Shown here in pieces: positions 35,186 to 43,530 of a stretch of DNA of 64,000 nt. Position numbers and translations under genes: made by a program. Origin of the DNA: Devosia faecipullorum (GTDB lineage Bacteria; Pseudomonadota; Alphaproteobacteria; Rhizobiales; Devosiaceae). Position 1 is the first letter of the stretch. Each line of letters starts with the position of its first letter. The stretch lies in the NCBI RefSeq assembly GCF_015158295.1, contig NZ_JACDXV010000004.1, positions 124,001 through 188,000 of the forward strand, read 5' to 3'. Under the pieces are notes generated by a model, which ran no database searches, was not told the DNA's origin, and was given only the letters and a program-made list of their open reading frames with translations.

Positions 35186-38100
35186 GACATTCTCCCTTTG
35201 CTTCATGGCCGGGTCCGAGAACCGGGCTCATCTGCGCGATGGTGAAGGTGAAGGCGTCCGCAGGGCCGCCAAAATCGGCGATTTGCTCACCCGGGCCATA
35301 GGTGGCGGAAGCGCTGCCGGTCTCGATCGTCCGTATCGGCGTTGCGCCGTCGAACAGCCGCAGGCGCCAGCGCTCCTGTGCATATTCCAGCGGCGGTTCG
35401 GCGAGACCCCAGCCATCGCCATCGGCGCGGCTGCGGCGCGTCCAGCCGAACAGGATGGCTCCATCCGCCTGAAGCGAAGCGCGCAGATGCACCGGGGCGA
35501 GCGGCAAAGCCGGACTGGCATCGGGCGAGACCATCTTGGCCTGCCCAGAAGCATCATTCGGCCCGGCATGAAAGCGCAGCATGCGGCTTTCGCCGATCCG
35601 GTGTGCATCGATGGGCAGCACCGCCGCGCGTCCATCCAGCACCAGAACCCGCCGCCCGCTGGCGACGGGCCCCATTGCCGCGTCGGTGCCGTCGAGCCCG
35701 CGCAGCAATCCGGTCAATCGGTAGCTTTTAGGAGCAATCAGTTCCGCTCCCGCAAACCCGATCACCTCCCAAAACCCGGCGTCACTCTCCACCGCGATCC
35801 TGTTGCTGCCGGCCAATGCCGATTGATCGGACACATCGGCCAGATGGCCGGAGACCAGTTCGACCACCAGGACATTGCCGCGATCCCACACCGCCAATGG
35901 TCCCGCACCAAGCGGAGCGATGGTTTCGCCCATCACCACCGGCCGGGTCAGATGCACCAGTGCGCTGCCGCTGCTTTCTTCGCTGATCCGCACCGATCCC
36001 GGCCAGGGCTTGGTATAGGCGCCGATCAGCAAGCGGCTCCGTCCCGGATCGTCCGGCACGGGCGGCAGATGCGCGCTTACCAGAACTGGCGTCACCAGCA
36101 GCATTGGCGTTCCCGCCCCGCCTCGCGGGCGATCGACGCCCGTCGCCACCGCGTCCCGTCGCGGCAAGGCCGTGGCGGCGATACGCCGCGTAGCGCCATC
36201 GCGGATTTCGGTGATTTCGAATGGCCCCTCCACCAGTTCGGGAAGGGCGATGCGGTCGCCCGGTTCCAGCTCCACCCGTCCCGGCGGCAATGCCAGTTCC
36301 ACCCGATCCGCCGCCATGACGCGGTGATCGAGCAGCCGCTCGGCGGCCCGCCGCGCCCCGGCGCCATCCAACACGACAGGCAGGGTTTCGGACAGGAACG
36401 GGCCGTCGCCCGGTCGCATGGCAGTGGCATTGGCCGAGAGGTAATCGCGCTCGCGGTCGAAATGGCCGAGAGAAAGCCGCCCCGGCTTTTCGGCTGCATC
36501 GCCGCGCCGGCGCGACAGAACCGGCCCCTCGCCGGCGGCCAGCTCTTCGGTTTGCAGCGCCGTGACCGGCCCCCGCCCCTGCACCAGTGCCACCAGTTCG
36601 CCATTGCGTGCCGTCAACACCTGCCCGGACATGTTCAGCACCGGCTCGATGGCCTGTCGCGCCGTGCCCGGACCGTTGAGCAGCAATCCCGCGATCAATG
36701 GCCCGGCGCTCGCCGCCTCCATCACGCAGCCATGGTCCGTGGCGATGGCTTTGATCAATTCATCGCTGGCCAGCGCCCCGAGCCGACCGGTCAGCCAATG
36801 GCCGTTGCGGTGATTGGGGCCATCGGCCCAGACATCGTCCAGCGCCGGAAAGCTGGGGAAGGGCCGCGCGTCCCAGGTCCAGCAATAGAGCCGATCCGGG
36901 TCCACCATTCCGGGGGGATTGCGCGCCGGATCGCGCCAGTAATTGTGATGCGCCCGCAGGAATTGCCGCTGGATCAATCCATCTGGCGTACCGCTGGAAA
37001 AATAGGGCCGCCCACCCTCGGCGCTCTTGTCGTCGCCGAAAATATTGGGCTGGTTAGCCCCCTTGTCCACCGCGCCGCAGCCCAGTTCGGTCAGCCAGAT
37101 CGGCTTCGATCCCGGCACCCAGGGCGTCGGCGTCGCGTTGCGCACCCCGCCGGGGCGATCATGATGCGGCTGGCTCCAGAAGGCATGCAAATCCTTGTGG
37201 CGCCAGATCCAGGGCTCGCCATGCGCGCCATCGGTGATGGCTTTGCGAAGCTGCGCACGCCGGTCGGCATCGCTGACATAGTACCAGTCGAAGCCCTCGC
37301 CGCCGGCAATATTGGCTTCGAGATAATCCAGCGCATATTCCGATGCCGCCAGGGCCGCATCGTCATGGTTTTCGCCATCGCGCCAGTCGCTGAGCGGCAT
37401 GTAATTGTCGATGCCGATGGCGTCGATATGCGGCGAGGCCCAGAGCGGATCGAGATGAAAGAACTTCTCGCCCCCGGCCTGAAGACCGGAATACTCGCTC
37501 CAATCGGCCGCATAGGTGAGCTTGGTGCCGGGGCCGGTTATGGCCCGCACATCCCCCGCCAACGCCACCAGCGCAGAAACGAAGGGAAAGCTGTTGCCTG
37601 CCCCGCGCACCTGGGTCAGCCCGCGCATTTCCGAACCGATCAGCAGCGCATCGACGCCGCCCGCCGCCTGCGCCAGATTGGCATAATGCAGCACCATGGC
37701 GCGATAGCCCGGCACGAACGCAGCCACCTGCGCCGCGGCGCCCGCGCTGCCATCGGGCGAGCCCGGCTGGCCGGGGGCGGGATGGCAGGTGATGCGCCCG
37801 CGCCAGGGATAAGCTCCCTGCTCCGCCCCGCCATGGGGATCGGCCATTCCATTGCCGGCAGGCACGTCCATCAGCATCAGCGGATAGAGCGTCACCTTGA
37901 GCCCACGCACCTTGAGATCGGCGATCGCCGCCAGCACCGAAGCATCGGACGGCGTGCCGCCATAGGCCGGGCCGCCGCCATGGCTGGATACAACGGGCAC
38001 GCTGCCGCGCCCCAGCCCGGCGACACTCCAGATGGTCCCTTCGATGACCCGTCCCGCACCCTCGACACGCGGCGAGATTGCACAGGAGCCGCAGCGCAAG

Positions 38101-38924
38101 TCATTGCCGAACCAGCTCACCACCAGCGCCACATGCTTGAGATTGGGGCAAAGCGCCACGAGCTCGTCGATGGACCAGGTCCAGTTGCTGACGCCGGCCA
38201 TCAAGTGGGCATTTTCGCTCACTCCCTCGCCCGCGCCGAGCACGCGGACGCGCGGCGTCGGGTCATAGCCAAATTCGGTGGCGCCGGGGATCACCGTAAC
38301 CGCCCTGATCGCCGGTTCCAGCTCGCCGGCCAGCCGGCACACTTCCACCGACAATTGCGGAAGGCGATTGCCGAAGCGGCTGAGCGGCAGGTTCTCGACC
38401 ACGAGATAGCACAGCCCGCGATAGGCCGGGGCATTGCCAACGCCCTGCACCGCCTCGATCAGGCTATCGGGAAGTTGATCCTCGTCGCCAGCATAAAAGC
38501 GCAGATTGAGCCCGCGCGTATCGAGCAATTGCCCGTCGGCCCAGATGCGCCCCATGCGCGCCACCTGTCCTTCGCAGAGCCCGATGGCGAAGCTGGCGAG
38601 GATTTCCTCTTCCTGTTCCGGCGGGGGCGCAAATCCTTTCGAACCCGCCGTTTCGGTGACGTGGCGGAGCAATTCCCGCGCCCAGATGATATTGCCCGAA
38701 AGCCGGCCCCAGCCATAGAGCCGGGGAATGGGCGCGCCTTCGCTCGATCCGCCCAGCCGCACGTCGAACAAGGGAGCTTCGACGCTGCGTTTTTCGCTGA
38801 ACAGCATATTGTCCAGCGCATTGCCCGCCAGCGCCCCCAATGCCCGCCCGATGGTCGCGCCGATTGGCCCGCCGACCAGTCCGCCCGCGAACTGTCCGGC
38901 CACCGAAAGTGCCAGAGTGGCCAT
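35178..38924 (-). CDS. GTA megatron / host-specificity tail-tip protein (RcGTA g15-like)
   Basis: Baseplate multidomain protein at the tail tip of the gene transfer agent, 1248 residues, close to the roughly 1300 of RcGTA g15. An Ala/Gly-rich membrane-active N-terminus (residues 1-45, QFAGGLVGGPIGATIGRALG) is followed by phage-tail hub-like domains. The middle holds the GTA TIM-barrel glycosidase-like domain (about 390-720), with YAADWSEYSG, IDAIGIDNYMPLSDWRDGE and WLTELGCGAVDKG. The rest is the tail-protein and receptor-binding region. The start at ATG 38924, 4 bp after the NlpC/P60 gene, is chosen over an open frame reaching 39116, which would run through that gene. Confidence 0.93.
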   Translation of the reverse strand: MATLALSVAGQFAGGLVGGPIGATIGRALGALAGNALDNMLFSEKRSVEAPLFDVRLGGSSEGAPIPRLYGWGRLSGNIIWARELLRHVTETAGSKGFAPPPEQEEEILASFAIGLCEGQVARMGRIWADGQLLDTRGLNLRFYAGDEDQLPDSLIEAVQGVGNAPAYRGLCYLVVENLPLSRFGNRLPQLSVEVCRLAGELEPAIRAVTVIPGATEFGYDPTPRVRVLGAGEGVSENAHLMAGVSNWTWSIDELVALCPNLKHVALVVSWFGNDLRCGSCAISPRVEGAGRVIEGTIWSVAGLGRGSVPVVSSHGGGPAYGGTPSDASVLAAIADLKVRGLKVTLYPLMLMDVPAGNGMADPHGGAEQGAYPWRGRITCHPAPGQPGSPDGSAGAAAQVAAFVPGYRAMVLHYANLAQAAGGVDALLIGSEMRGLTQVRGAGNSFPFVSALVALAGDVRAITGPGTKLTYAADWSEYSGLQAGGEKFFHLDPLWASPHIDAIGIDNYMPLSDWRDGENHDDAALAASEYALDYLEANIAGGEGFDWYYVSDADRRAQLRKAITDGAHGEPWIWRHKDLHAFWSQPHHDRPGGVRNATPTPWVPGSKPIWLTELGCGAVDKGANQPNIFGDDKSAEGGRPYFSSGTPDGLIQRQFLRAHHNYWRDPARNPPGMVDPDRLYCWTWDARPFPSFPALDDVWADGPNHRNGHWLTGRLGALASDELIKAIATDHGCVMEAASAGPLIAGLLLNGPGTARQAIEPVLNMSGQVLTARNGELVALVQGRGPVTALQTEELAAGEGPVLSRRRGDAAEKPGRLSLGHFDRERDYLSANATAMRPGDGPFLSETLPVVLDGAGARRAAERLLDHRVMAADRVELALPPGRVELEPGDRIALPELVEGPFEITEIRDGATRRIAATALPRRDAVATGVDRPRGGAGTPMLLVTPVLVSAHLPPVPDDPGRSRLLIGAYTKPWPGSVRISEESSGSALVHLTRPVVMGETIAPLGAGPLAVWDRGNVLVVELVSGHLADVSDQSALAGSNRIAVESDAGFWEVIGFAGAELIAPKSYRLTGLLRGLDGTDAAMGPVASGRRVLVLDGRAAVLPIDAHRIGESRMLRFHAGPNDASGQAKMVSPDASPALPLAPVHLRASLQADGAILFGWTRRSRADGDGWGLAEPPLEYAQERWRLRLFDGATPIRTIETGSASATYGPGEQIADFGGPADAFTFTIAQMSPVLGPGHEAKGECHG

Positions 38925-38928
38925 GGAT

Positions 38929-39357
38929 TTATCCTTGTTTGTCGGGGAACCGGAACCGCCCGCTGACCCGTCGGGCCCAGCCGGCGCTGAAATTGGCCTC
39001 GACCACGCCCAGATGTTCCTGCGCGTGGATGAAGCGGTGCGGGCTGACCATGATGCCGCAATGGCGCGCCTCTTCCAGCCCGCCGAGCCGGAACAGCACC
39101 ACCTGCCCCGCCGCAACCGGCCCCGTTTCCGGCAACAAGAAGCTTTGCGCCGCTTCGTTCAGCGCCCCGTCATGGCCGCCATGGCGCCAGTCGGCGCGAT
39201 AGGGCGGCACCCTGACCGGTTCGGCGCCGTAAAGCGCCCGCCACACGCCGCGCAGCAGGCCCAGGCAATCGCAACCGGCGCCCGGCGTCGAGGCCAGGTG
39301 CCGATAGGGCGTGCCCAGCCATTGCCGCGCCGCTTCGACCACGCTGTCGGGGTTCAT
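38929..39357 (-). CDS. GTA NlpC/P60 cell-wall peptidase (RcGTA g14-like)
   Basis: Tail-associated peptidoglycan peptidase of 142 residues. The catalytic cysteine is in AGCDCLGLL (second Cys, near residue 31), with the histidine in ARHCGIMV and a polar third residue after it in HRFIHAQ. The family order Cys-His-polar and its length match the GTA peptidase that helps the tail cross the recipient cell wall. The ATG at 39357 overlaps the DUF2163 stop by 4 bp and is preferred over the long open frame to 39636. Confidence 0.92.
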   Translation of the reverse strand: MNPDSVVEAARQWLGTPYRHLASTPGAGCDCLGLLRGVWRALYGAEPVRVPPYRADWRHGGHDGALNEAAQSFLLPETGPVAAGQVVLFRLGGLEEARHCGIMVSPHRFIHAQEHLGVVEANFSAGWARRVSGRFRFPDKQG

Positions 39358-40244
39358 TTCACCACCGCCCTGCCATCCATGGCGTCGCCGCGCCGTGGAT
39401 GGCGCAATAGATAATCGCTGCCCGGCACATGCGGAAAACCGCGGAAATTGGCGGCATTGGCGAAGCGCGCCTTGCAGGTGGAAAAACGCCGGTCGCAACC
39501 GACGCTCACTTCGAGCACGTCGTCGGCGTCGACCCATTCTCCCACCTGTTCGGCGAAGCCGAGCACGTCGCCCTCCGGCACCCGCCGATGGGTCAGCACG
39601 GCGTCGGCGAGGCCGTCGCGCCGGCCGCTGCCCCAATGCGCCATGCCGAAGGCGAACCAGCCCTCGTCGAACCCGGACAGCCCGCTGACCAGCACCTGAA
39701 ACGGATCGACAATAGCCAATATTGTCGCCGCGCCCCTATGCGCAGGCCGGTCGAGTTTCACCCCGCAGCGCCCGTCCCCGACCTGAGCGTCGCACAATCC
39801 CTGATAGAGCCGGCCGCGCGTCACGTTCAGCGCCTGTTGCGGCGAGCGCAATTCGGCGCGGAAAACCCCGTCCTCGCGGACAATTTCGCCGATAATATCC
39901 ACCCGCAGCAGCAGGCATTGCTCCGGCTCGGCCCAGTTGACCAGCCAGGTTTCCACCCGCGCCCCGTCATAGCGCCCGAGCAGGATGTCATCCTCGCTGA
40001 TTGCGGCGCTGTCGAGAATGCCCAGCACCTCGCCGGTTTCCACCTGTGCGCCCAGCCGCGCCGGCACGTCGCCGCCATCCAGCCCGAAAGCGGGACTGCA
40101 TGCCGTACCCGCCACGTCCAGAACGCGATCATGCTCGGTAAAGCCCAGAACCTGCCCATCGCGCCGCAGCACACGCCAGCAATGGGCGATAGTGGTCTCG
40201 CCCTGCGCCAGATGCGCCGCCAAAGCCTCCGGCACCGCCTTCAT
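39354..40244 (-). CDS. GTA tail hub protein, DUF2163 / BR0599 family (RcGTA g13-like)
   Basis: Baseplate hub component of 296 residues. The N-terminal DUF2163 part (HCWRVLRRDGQVLGFTEHDR) is followed by a C-terminal BR0599-type region with four cysteines in two pairs (GLCDAQVGDGRCGV and VGCDRRFSTCKARF). These could bind a metal or Fe-S cluster, which I recall being reported for the RcGTA hub. The ending FANAANFRGFPHVPGSDYLL is a hallmark of this family. Start and stop both overlap neighbours by 4 bp (ATGA), so g12-g13-g14 are coupled. Confidence 0.92.
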   Translation of the reverse strand: MKAVPEALAAHLAQGETTIAHCWRVLRRDGQVLGFTEHDRVLDVAGTACSPAFGLDGGDVPARLGAQVETGEVLGILDSAAISEDDILLGRYDGARVETWLVNWAEPEQCLLLRVDIIGEIVREDGVFRAELRSPQQALNVTRGRLYQGLCDAQVGDGRCGVKLDRPAHRGAATILAIVDPFQVLVSGLSGFDEGWFAFGMAHWGSGRRDGLADAVLTHRRVPEGDVLGFAEQVGEWVDADDVLEVSVGCDRRFSTCKARFANAANFRGFPHVPGSDYLLRHPRRGDAMDGRAVVK

Positions 40245-40861
40245 GGCAGGATCTCCAGCAGGGGAATAGAGGGGATTTCAGCGCCGTCGAAGCCATTGAG
40301 CTCGACATCGAGCCGGTCAGTGTCGAAGCGCACCGGCACGTCGAACAAAAATCCCGCGCTGACGCTTGCCCCCAGCGCCGGGGCCGCCGAAAAGCCGATC
40401 ATGCCCGTGGTGACATCCACGCTCCAACCGGTCAGCACTTCGCTGCCATTGACGGCAACCCGCACACTGCCGGCAATTGGCTTGGCGATGATCCTCAGAT
40501 AGGGATCGAAGGCCGCGCCATAGCGCTTGGTCAGCTGAAACTGTGTCCTTACACCATCACCAGTGCCAATGGCCTGATCAGTGGGTCCGGGCGCGATTCC
40601 GCCCGAGGAATGGTCCAGCCCGTCACGCCACAAAAAGCCATGCAGCCGGCCGCGCCTTTCCTCGAAAAAGGCCAGCACCGCCTGCATGTCGGCGCGCGAT
40701 TTGACACCATAGCCGGCATTGTAGCGCCGCCGCGACTGCGCCCAGCGCCCATTGCGGCTTTCGCCGCCGCCCGCCAGCGTCACGACATCGGTCCTGCGCT
40801 CCGGCCCGCCCCGCGCCCCCAGCGCAATGTCGAGCGGAAAGCGGATATGATGAAAAGCCAT
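40241..40861 (-). CDS. GTA distal tail protein, DUF2460 (RcGTA g12-like)
   Basis: A 206-residue DUF2460 protein, the distal tail component that joins tube and baseplate. It begins MAFHHIRFPLDIALGARGGP and shows the family pattern RRYNAGYGVKSRADMQAVLA and FFEERRGRLHGFLWRD; the C-terminal half is an all-beta region ending IPSIPLLEILP. The start is set at ATG 40861; the frame stays open to 40993 through a palindromic intergenic element, but MAFHHIRFP is the recognised N-terminus. The stop overlaps the hub gene by 4 bp. Confidence 0.9.
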   Translation of the reverse strand: MAFHHIRFPLDIALGARGGPERRTDVVTLAGGGESRNGRWAQSRRRYNAGYGVKSRADMQAVLAFFEERRGRLHGFLWRDGLDHSSGGIAPGPTDQAIGTGDGVRTQFQLTKRYGAAFDPYLRIIAKPIAGSVRVAVNGSEVLTGWSVDVTTGMIGFSAAPALGASVSAGFLFDVPVRFDTDRLDVELNGFDGAEIPSIPLLEILP

Positions 40862-40935
40862 TTTTGATCTTTCGTTGTGGCACCACAGCGCGTGGAGATT
40901 CAGGTCAGGCCGAGCCGAAAGGGGTAGGCTTCGAG

Positions 40936-41000
40936 AACCGGAGCGCAGCGTACGTTCGGGTACGTGAGCACCGGAAGCGCAGAAACCTGCCACTTGCAGG
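40936..41000. repeat. Palindromic element between tape measure and DUF2460 genes
   Basis: The 156-bp gap 40862-41017 breaks the otherwise tight tail operon. It holds CGTAC / GTACG (40949-40953 and 40960-40964), set inside the imperfect repeat CCGGAGCGCAGCG ... GTGAGCACCGG, and a second hairpin CCTGC / GCAGG (40986-40990 and 40996-41000). The element resembles from memory an intergenic sequence found in other Rhizobiales, but no search was possible. Confidence 0.5.
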
Positions 41001-41017
41001 CCGGCATCACCTGAATA

Positions 41018-41566
41018 TCAAGCGCTGCGTGTGCCGCGCCGCACCGCCCGGAGCAGCATGGCGCTCACCTCCGCCTCGCTGGCGGCAAAACTGCGGGCAT
41101 CGCTGGCGGTGACGTTGAAGGTCACGTTGACACTGCCGCCAGCGCCGCCCACGCCCAGCCGCCCGTCGGGCCCGCGCTGCAGCGGCATGATGGCTTCCGG
41201 TCCGGCCTCTCCGGCGAGGCCCATGCCGCGCCCGAGCGGAAAATAGGCGGGGCTGGCGATCACCCCGCCCTTGGCGAAAGGCGTCACCCCGCCAAGGGCC
41301 GGATTGGTCGCGGTAAATATGTTCTCGACCAGCCCGCCGACCAGCGAGCCCAAAGGCTTGAACGCGGCCTTGAGCGCAATATCGGCGAAGGAGCGGGCAA
41401 TATCGCCCAATACCGCGCGGAAGCTCTTTCCATCGAGCACCGCGCCGCGAAAGGCCCGGCTGACCGAAGTGGCGACGCCATCGGCCAGATCGCCGATGCG
41501 CCGCAATTCCACCGAGACATCGCTCAATTCACCGCGAAATTCCTCGCCGAACAGATCACTGGCCAT
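41018..41566 (-). CDS. GTA tape measure protein (RcGTA g11-like)
   Basis: Short tape measure protein of 182 residues, similar to the small GTA tape measures (about 220) and far shorter than those of siphophages. This fits a short tail, since tape length sets tail length. It begins ASDLFGEEFRGELSDVSVEL, has a helical middle (FRAVLGDIARSFADIALKAA), the Gly-rich GGVIASPAYFPLGRGMGLAG and EAGPEAIMPLQR, which are the family signature. Its start overlaps the chaperone gene end by 11 bp. The downstream gap carries a palindromic element. Confidence 0.87.
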   Translation of the reverse strand: MASDLFGEEFRGELSDVSVELRRIGDLADGVATSVSRAFRGAVLDGKSFRAVLGDIARSFADIALKAAFKPLGSLVGGLVENIFTATNPALGGVTPFAKGGVIASPAYFPLGRGMGLAGEAGPEAIMPLQRGPDGRLGVGGAGGSVNVTFNVTASDARSFAASEAEVSAMLLRAVRRGTRSA

Positions 41567-41747
41567 CGGGGAAATGCTCCATGAGATTTTCGAGACCGCG
41601 CCGGTCCAGCGGCCCGCTGCGCTCCCCCATCACCGCCCCCCAGGCCGAAGCCAGTTCGCGCGGCGTCATCTTCCAGAACGCCTCGGGCGAGAGGCGCAGC
41701 ACGCCCAGCCCGAAACGCATGGCATCCTTCCAGGGAAAGGGGTTCAT
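41556..41747 (-). CDS. GTA tail assembly chaperone (RcGTA g10.1-like)
   Basis: A 63-residue protein with the compact helical pattern of rcc01693-type tail chaperones: PFPWKDAMRFGLGVLRLSPE, then FWKMTPRELASAW. Such proteins coat the tape measure before tube assembly. ATG 41747 overlaps the stop of the gp10 gene by 4 bp, and its end overlaps the tape measure gene, the normal GTA order. Small, but context makes it convincing. Confidence 0.87.
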   Translation of the reverse strand: MNPFPWKDAMRFGLGVLRLSPEAFWKMTPRELASAWGAVMGERSGPLDRRGLENLMEHFPDGQ

Positions 41748-42058
41748 TGCGCCTCTCCGAAGGTCGCGCGGAGCAGGCGCACCGCAATATCGGCAGCGCC
41801 ACGCAGCCCGCCCTCGACGCTCATCCGCGCAAGATCGTCATCGCTGATCTCATTGCCGCCCCCGCGCAAACCCGCGCCCAAAATGGCCGTCAGATCCCGC
41901 GCCGACACCCGTCCCTCGCCGAAGCGCTCGGCCAGCCCGGCGAGGTCACCCGCCCCCAGCCGCGCCTCCAGCTCCGCCAGCGCCCCCAGCGTCAGGCACA
42001 AAACCCGCGTCTCGCCCCCGATCTCGGCGGCGATCTCACCACGATGAATGTTTGTCAT
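41744..42058 (-). CDS. Gene transfer agent gp10-family protein
   Basis: A 104-residue protein with the pattern of the GTA gp10 family: NIHRGEIAAEIGGETRVLCL, then TLGALAELEARLGAGDLAGL. It is probably a tail assembly factor acting with the following chaperone. The ATG at 42058 is preferred to a TTG at 42070. It is coupled by a 4-bp overlap to the chaperone gene. The gap before it (42059-42212) holds GC-rich palindromes. Confidence 0.87.
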   Translation of the reverse strand: MTNIHRGEIAAEIGGETRVLCLTLGALAELEARLGAGDLAGLAERFGEGRVSARDLTAILGAGLRGGGNEISDDDLARMSVEGGLRGAADIAVRLLRATFGEAQ

Positions 42059-42083
42059 GATTGTCCTCAAGACCCCTCCCCCT

Positions 42084-42186
42084 CCCCAGAGGGGCGAGAG
42101 TGCGCAGGAGCCGATGTTTTAGTTTGAGTGACGAGCCCGTGCCCATCGTCCCCTCGCCCCTCCGGGGAGAGGGCCAGGGTGAGGGG
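42084..42186. repeat. GC-rich palindromic region between tail tube and gp10 genes
   Basis: CCCC AGA GGGG (42084-42094) and an imperfect hairpin CCCTCGCCCC TCC GGGGAGAGGG (42151-42173), followed by GGTGAGGGG. The style matches dispersed repeats found elsewhere in the window (9.4 and 42.7 kb). Confidence 0.5.
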
Positions 42187-42212
42187 TGCTGCTCTAATGG
42201 AGACAGCGACGC

Positions 42213-42626
42213 CTACACCGCCGTGAACGTCACCTCCCCCGCGCTTTCCAGCGCCAGATCAAACGTCACTTCCCCGGCATGATCAGCGGAAAACTCCAGC
42301 GCCACGATCTGGAACGGCCCCTGCACCTCGCCGAAATGTGGCAGGATCAATTGCCAGTTGCAGATGGTGCCGGCGAAGAACAGGCTGCGGATCGTGGCGT
42401 CCGAGGACTGGTCCTTGAACACGCCCGAACCGGCGACCGAGGCGCGTTTCACCCCGCCGCCCGCCAGCAATTCCCGCCAGCGCCCGGCGCTTTCCTGGTC
42501 GGTCGTATCGACGCTGGCCGCATTGAAATTGAGGCTCCGCGTGCGCAGCCCCGCCACCGTCAGAAAACTGCCCGACCCGGTCTGGTCGAGCTTCAAAAGC
42601 ATATCCTTGCCGCTCTGGGCTGCCAT
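42213..42626 (-). CDS. GTA major tail (tube) protein, TP901-1 family (RcGTA g9-like)
   Basis: Tail tube subunit of 137 residues, the building block of the flexible GTA tail. Typical features are AAQSGKDMLLKLDQTGSGSF at the N-terminus, then VAGLRTRSLNFNAASVDTTD with the conserved D-T-T-D, and the end FDLALESAGEVTFTAV. The length agrees with GTA major tail proteins. It lies between two palindrome-bearing gaps, unlike most GTA genes here. Extra transcript stability or separate dosage control for this highly expressed protein is possible, but that is inference. Confidence 0.93.
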   Translation of the reverse strand: MAAQSGKDMLLKLDQTGSGSFLTVAGLRTRSLNFNAASVDTTDQESAGRWRELLAGGGVKRASVAGSGVFKDQSSDATIRSLFFAGTICNWQLILPHFGEVQGPFQIVALEFSADHAGEVTFDLALESAGEVTFTAV

Positions 42627-42653
42627 TCAAATTCTCCTGTTGGGCGTGCGTGA

Positions 42654-42772
42654 GCACCCCTCCCCAGCCCTCCCCGTCAAGGGGAGGGTGCCGCATCCAG
42701 TTCGTCGCACTACCCTGCTCCAAGCACCGGCCAGACACCTCCCCCTTGACGGGGGAGGCTGGGAGGGGGTGC
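42654..42772. repeat. Nested palindromes between tail terminator and tail tube genes
   Basis: Two perfect hairpins, CCCTCCCC / GGGGAGGG (42668-42688) and CCTCCCCC / GGGGGAGG (42738-42758), sit inside a larger imperfect inverted repeat: GCACCCCTCCCCAGCC on the left (from 42654) and GGCTGGGAGGGGGTGC on the right (to 42772). The whole could fold into one long cruciform. No T-run follows. Confidence 0.65.
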
Positions 42773-42792
42773 GCAAAGCGCACGAAGACAAG

Positions 42793-43185
42793 TCACTCAC
42801 TCAAAAACCGCAGCAGGACCGCCGCCCGCGCCTGCCCGGTCGCATTGTCGATCAATGTCTCGGTGCGCAGATGCTCGGCATGGGTCACCACCAGCCCAGA
42901 AGGCGCAGGGTCCAATCCCACCGCCACCACGCGCGCGGCGATGTCCAGCGCCGCCTTGCGGCTGGGCTGGTCGCTCCAGCAATGGAGCAGCACGCGATGC
43001 TCCTGTCCCGGCGTGTCGTCGCCGTCGCGCTGGCGCATGTCATGCCGGTCGATCACCACATAGGGCGCGGGGCGGCTGCGGGGCGGCGCGTCGAATATGC
43101 CGCCTGCCCCGATCAGCGCCGAAAGCGCGCCATCGGCGCCCAGCGCCTCGACCAAGGCCGCCTGCAAAGCTGCAATCGGGTGCAT
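42793..43185 (-). CDS. GTA tail terminator, DUF3168 (RcGTA g8-like)
   Basis: A 130-residue DUF3168 protein that caps the tail tube where it meets the head. HPIAALQAALVEALGADGAL leads into the conserved GGIFDAPPRSRPAPYVVID, with HRVLLHCWSDQPSRKAALDI after it and RAAVLLRFLSE at the end. It follows the stopper gene after 3 bp. Length and order fit RcGTA. Confidence 0.92.
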   Translation of the reverse strand: MHPIAALQAALVEALGADGALSALIGAGGIFDAPPRSRPAPYVVIDRHDMRQRDGDDTPGQEHRVLLHCWSDQPSRKAALDIAARVVAVGLDPAPSGLVVTHAEHLRTETLIDNATGQARAAVLLRFLSE

Positions 43186-43188
43186 CGC

Positions 43189-43530
43189 CTACCCCGTGAC
43201 GCTGGTTTCGCTACAGGCGCAGGCCAGATAGGCCCGCCGCCCGTTGATGTCGGCCGTGCTCACCACGTCGAGATTGCGGCCGCGATAGACGATACGGTCG
43301 CCCGGCGAGATGTCGCTGCGAAAGCGCAGCACCACCGAATGCGAAATCGCCACCGCGCGGCCATCGGCATTATTGCCCTGCCGCCCGGTGAGGCTGCGCA
43401 CCCGCGCCCAGACGCTGCTCATCGGCACATAGACCCGTTCATGCCCGCCCCCGCCATCGCCCAGGCTGTCGCGGCGGCGTAGCTGCACCCTATCGGTCAG
43501 CGTGCCGATTGGTGGAATACGCTCGCTCAC
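43189..43530 (-). CDS. GTA head closure / stopper protein (RcGTA g7-like)
   Basis: A 113-residue phage head closure protein. It shows the family opening IGTLTDRVQLRRRDS, then VWARVRSLTGRQGN and the barrel segment RFRSDISPGDRIVYRGRNLD. It sits between adaptor and tail terminator in the neck. The ATG overlaps the adaptor gene stop by 4 bp. Confidence 0.9.
   Translation of the reverse strand: MSERIPPIGTLTDRVQLRRRDSLGDGGGGHERVYVPMSSVWARVRSLTGRQGNNADGRAVAISHSVVLRFRSDISPGDRIVYRGRNLDVVSTADINGRRAYLACACSETSVTG

Noticed and set aside
35184-38966. 1260-codon plus-strand frame opposite the megatron gene
   Set aside because: A shadow of the GTA tail-tip gene with His/Arg/Gln-rich composition and no recognisable domain.
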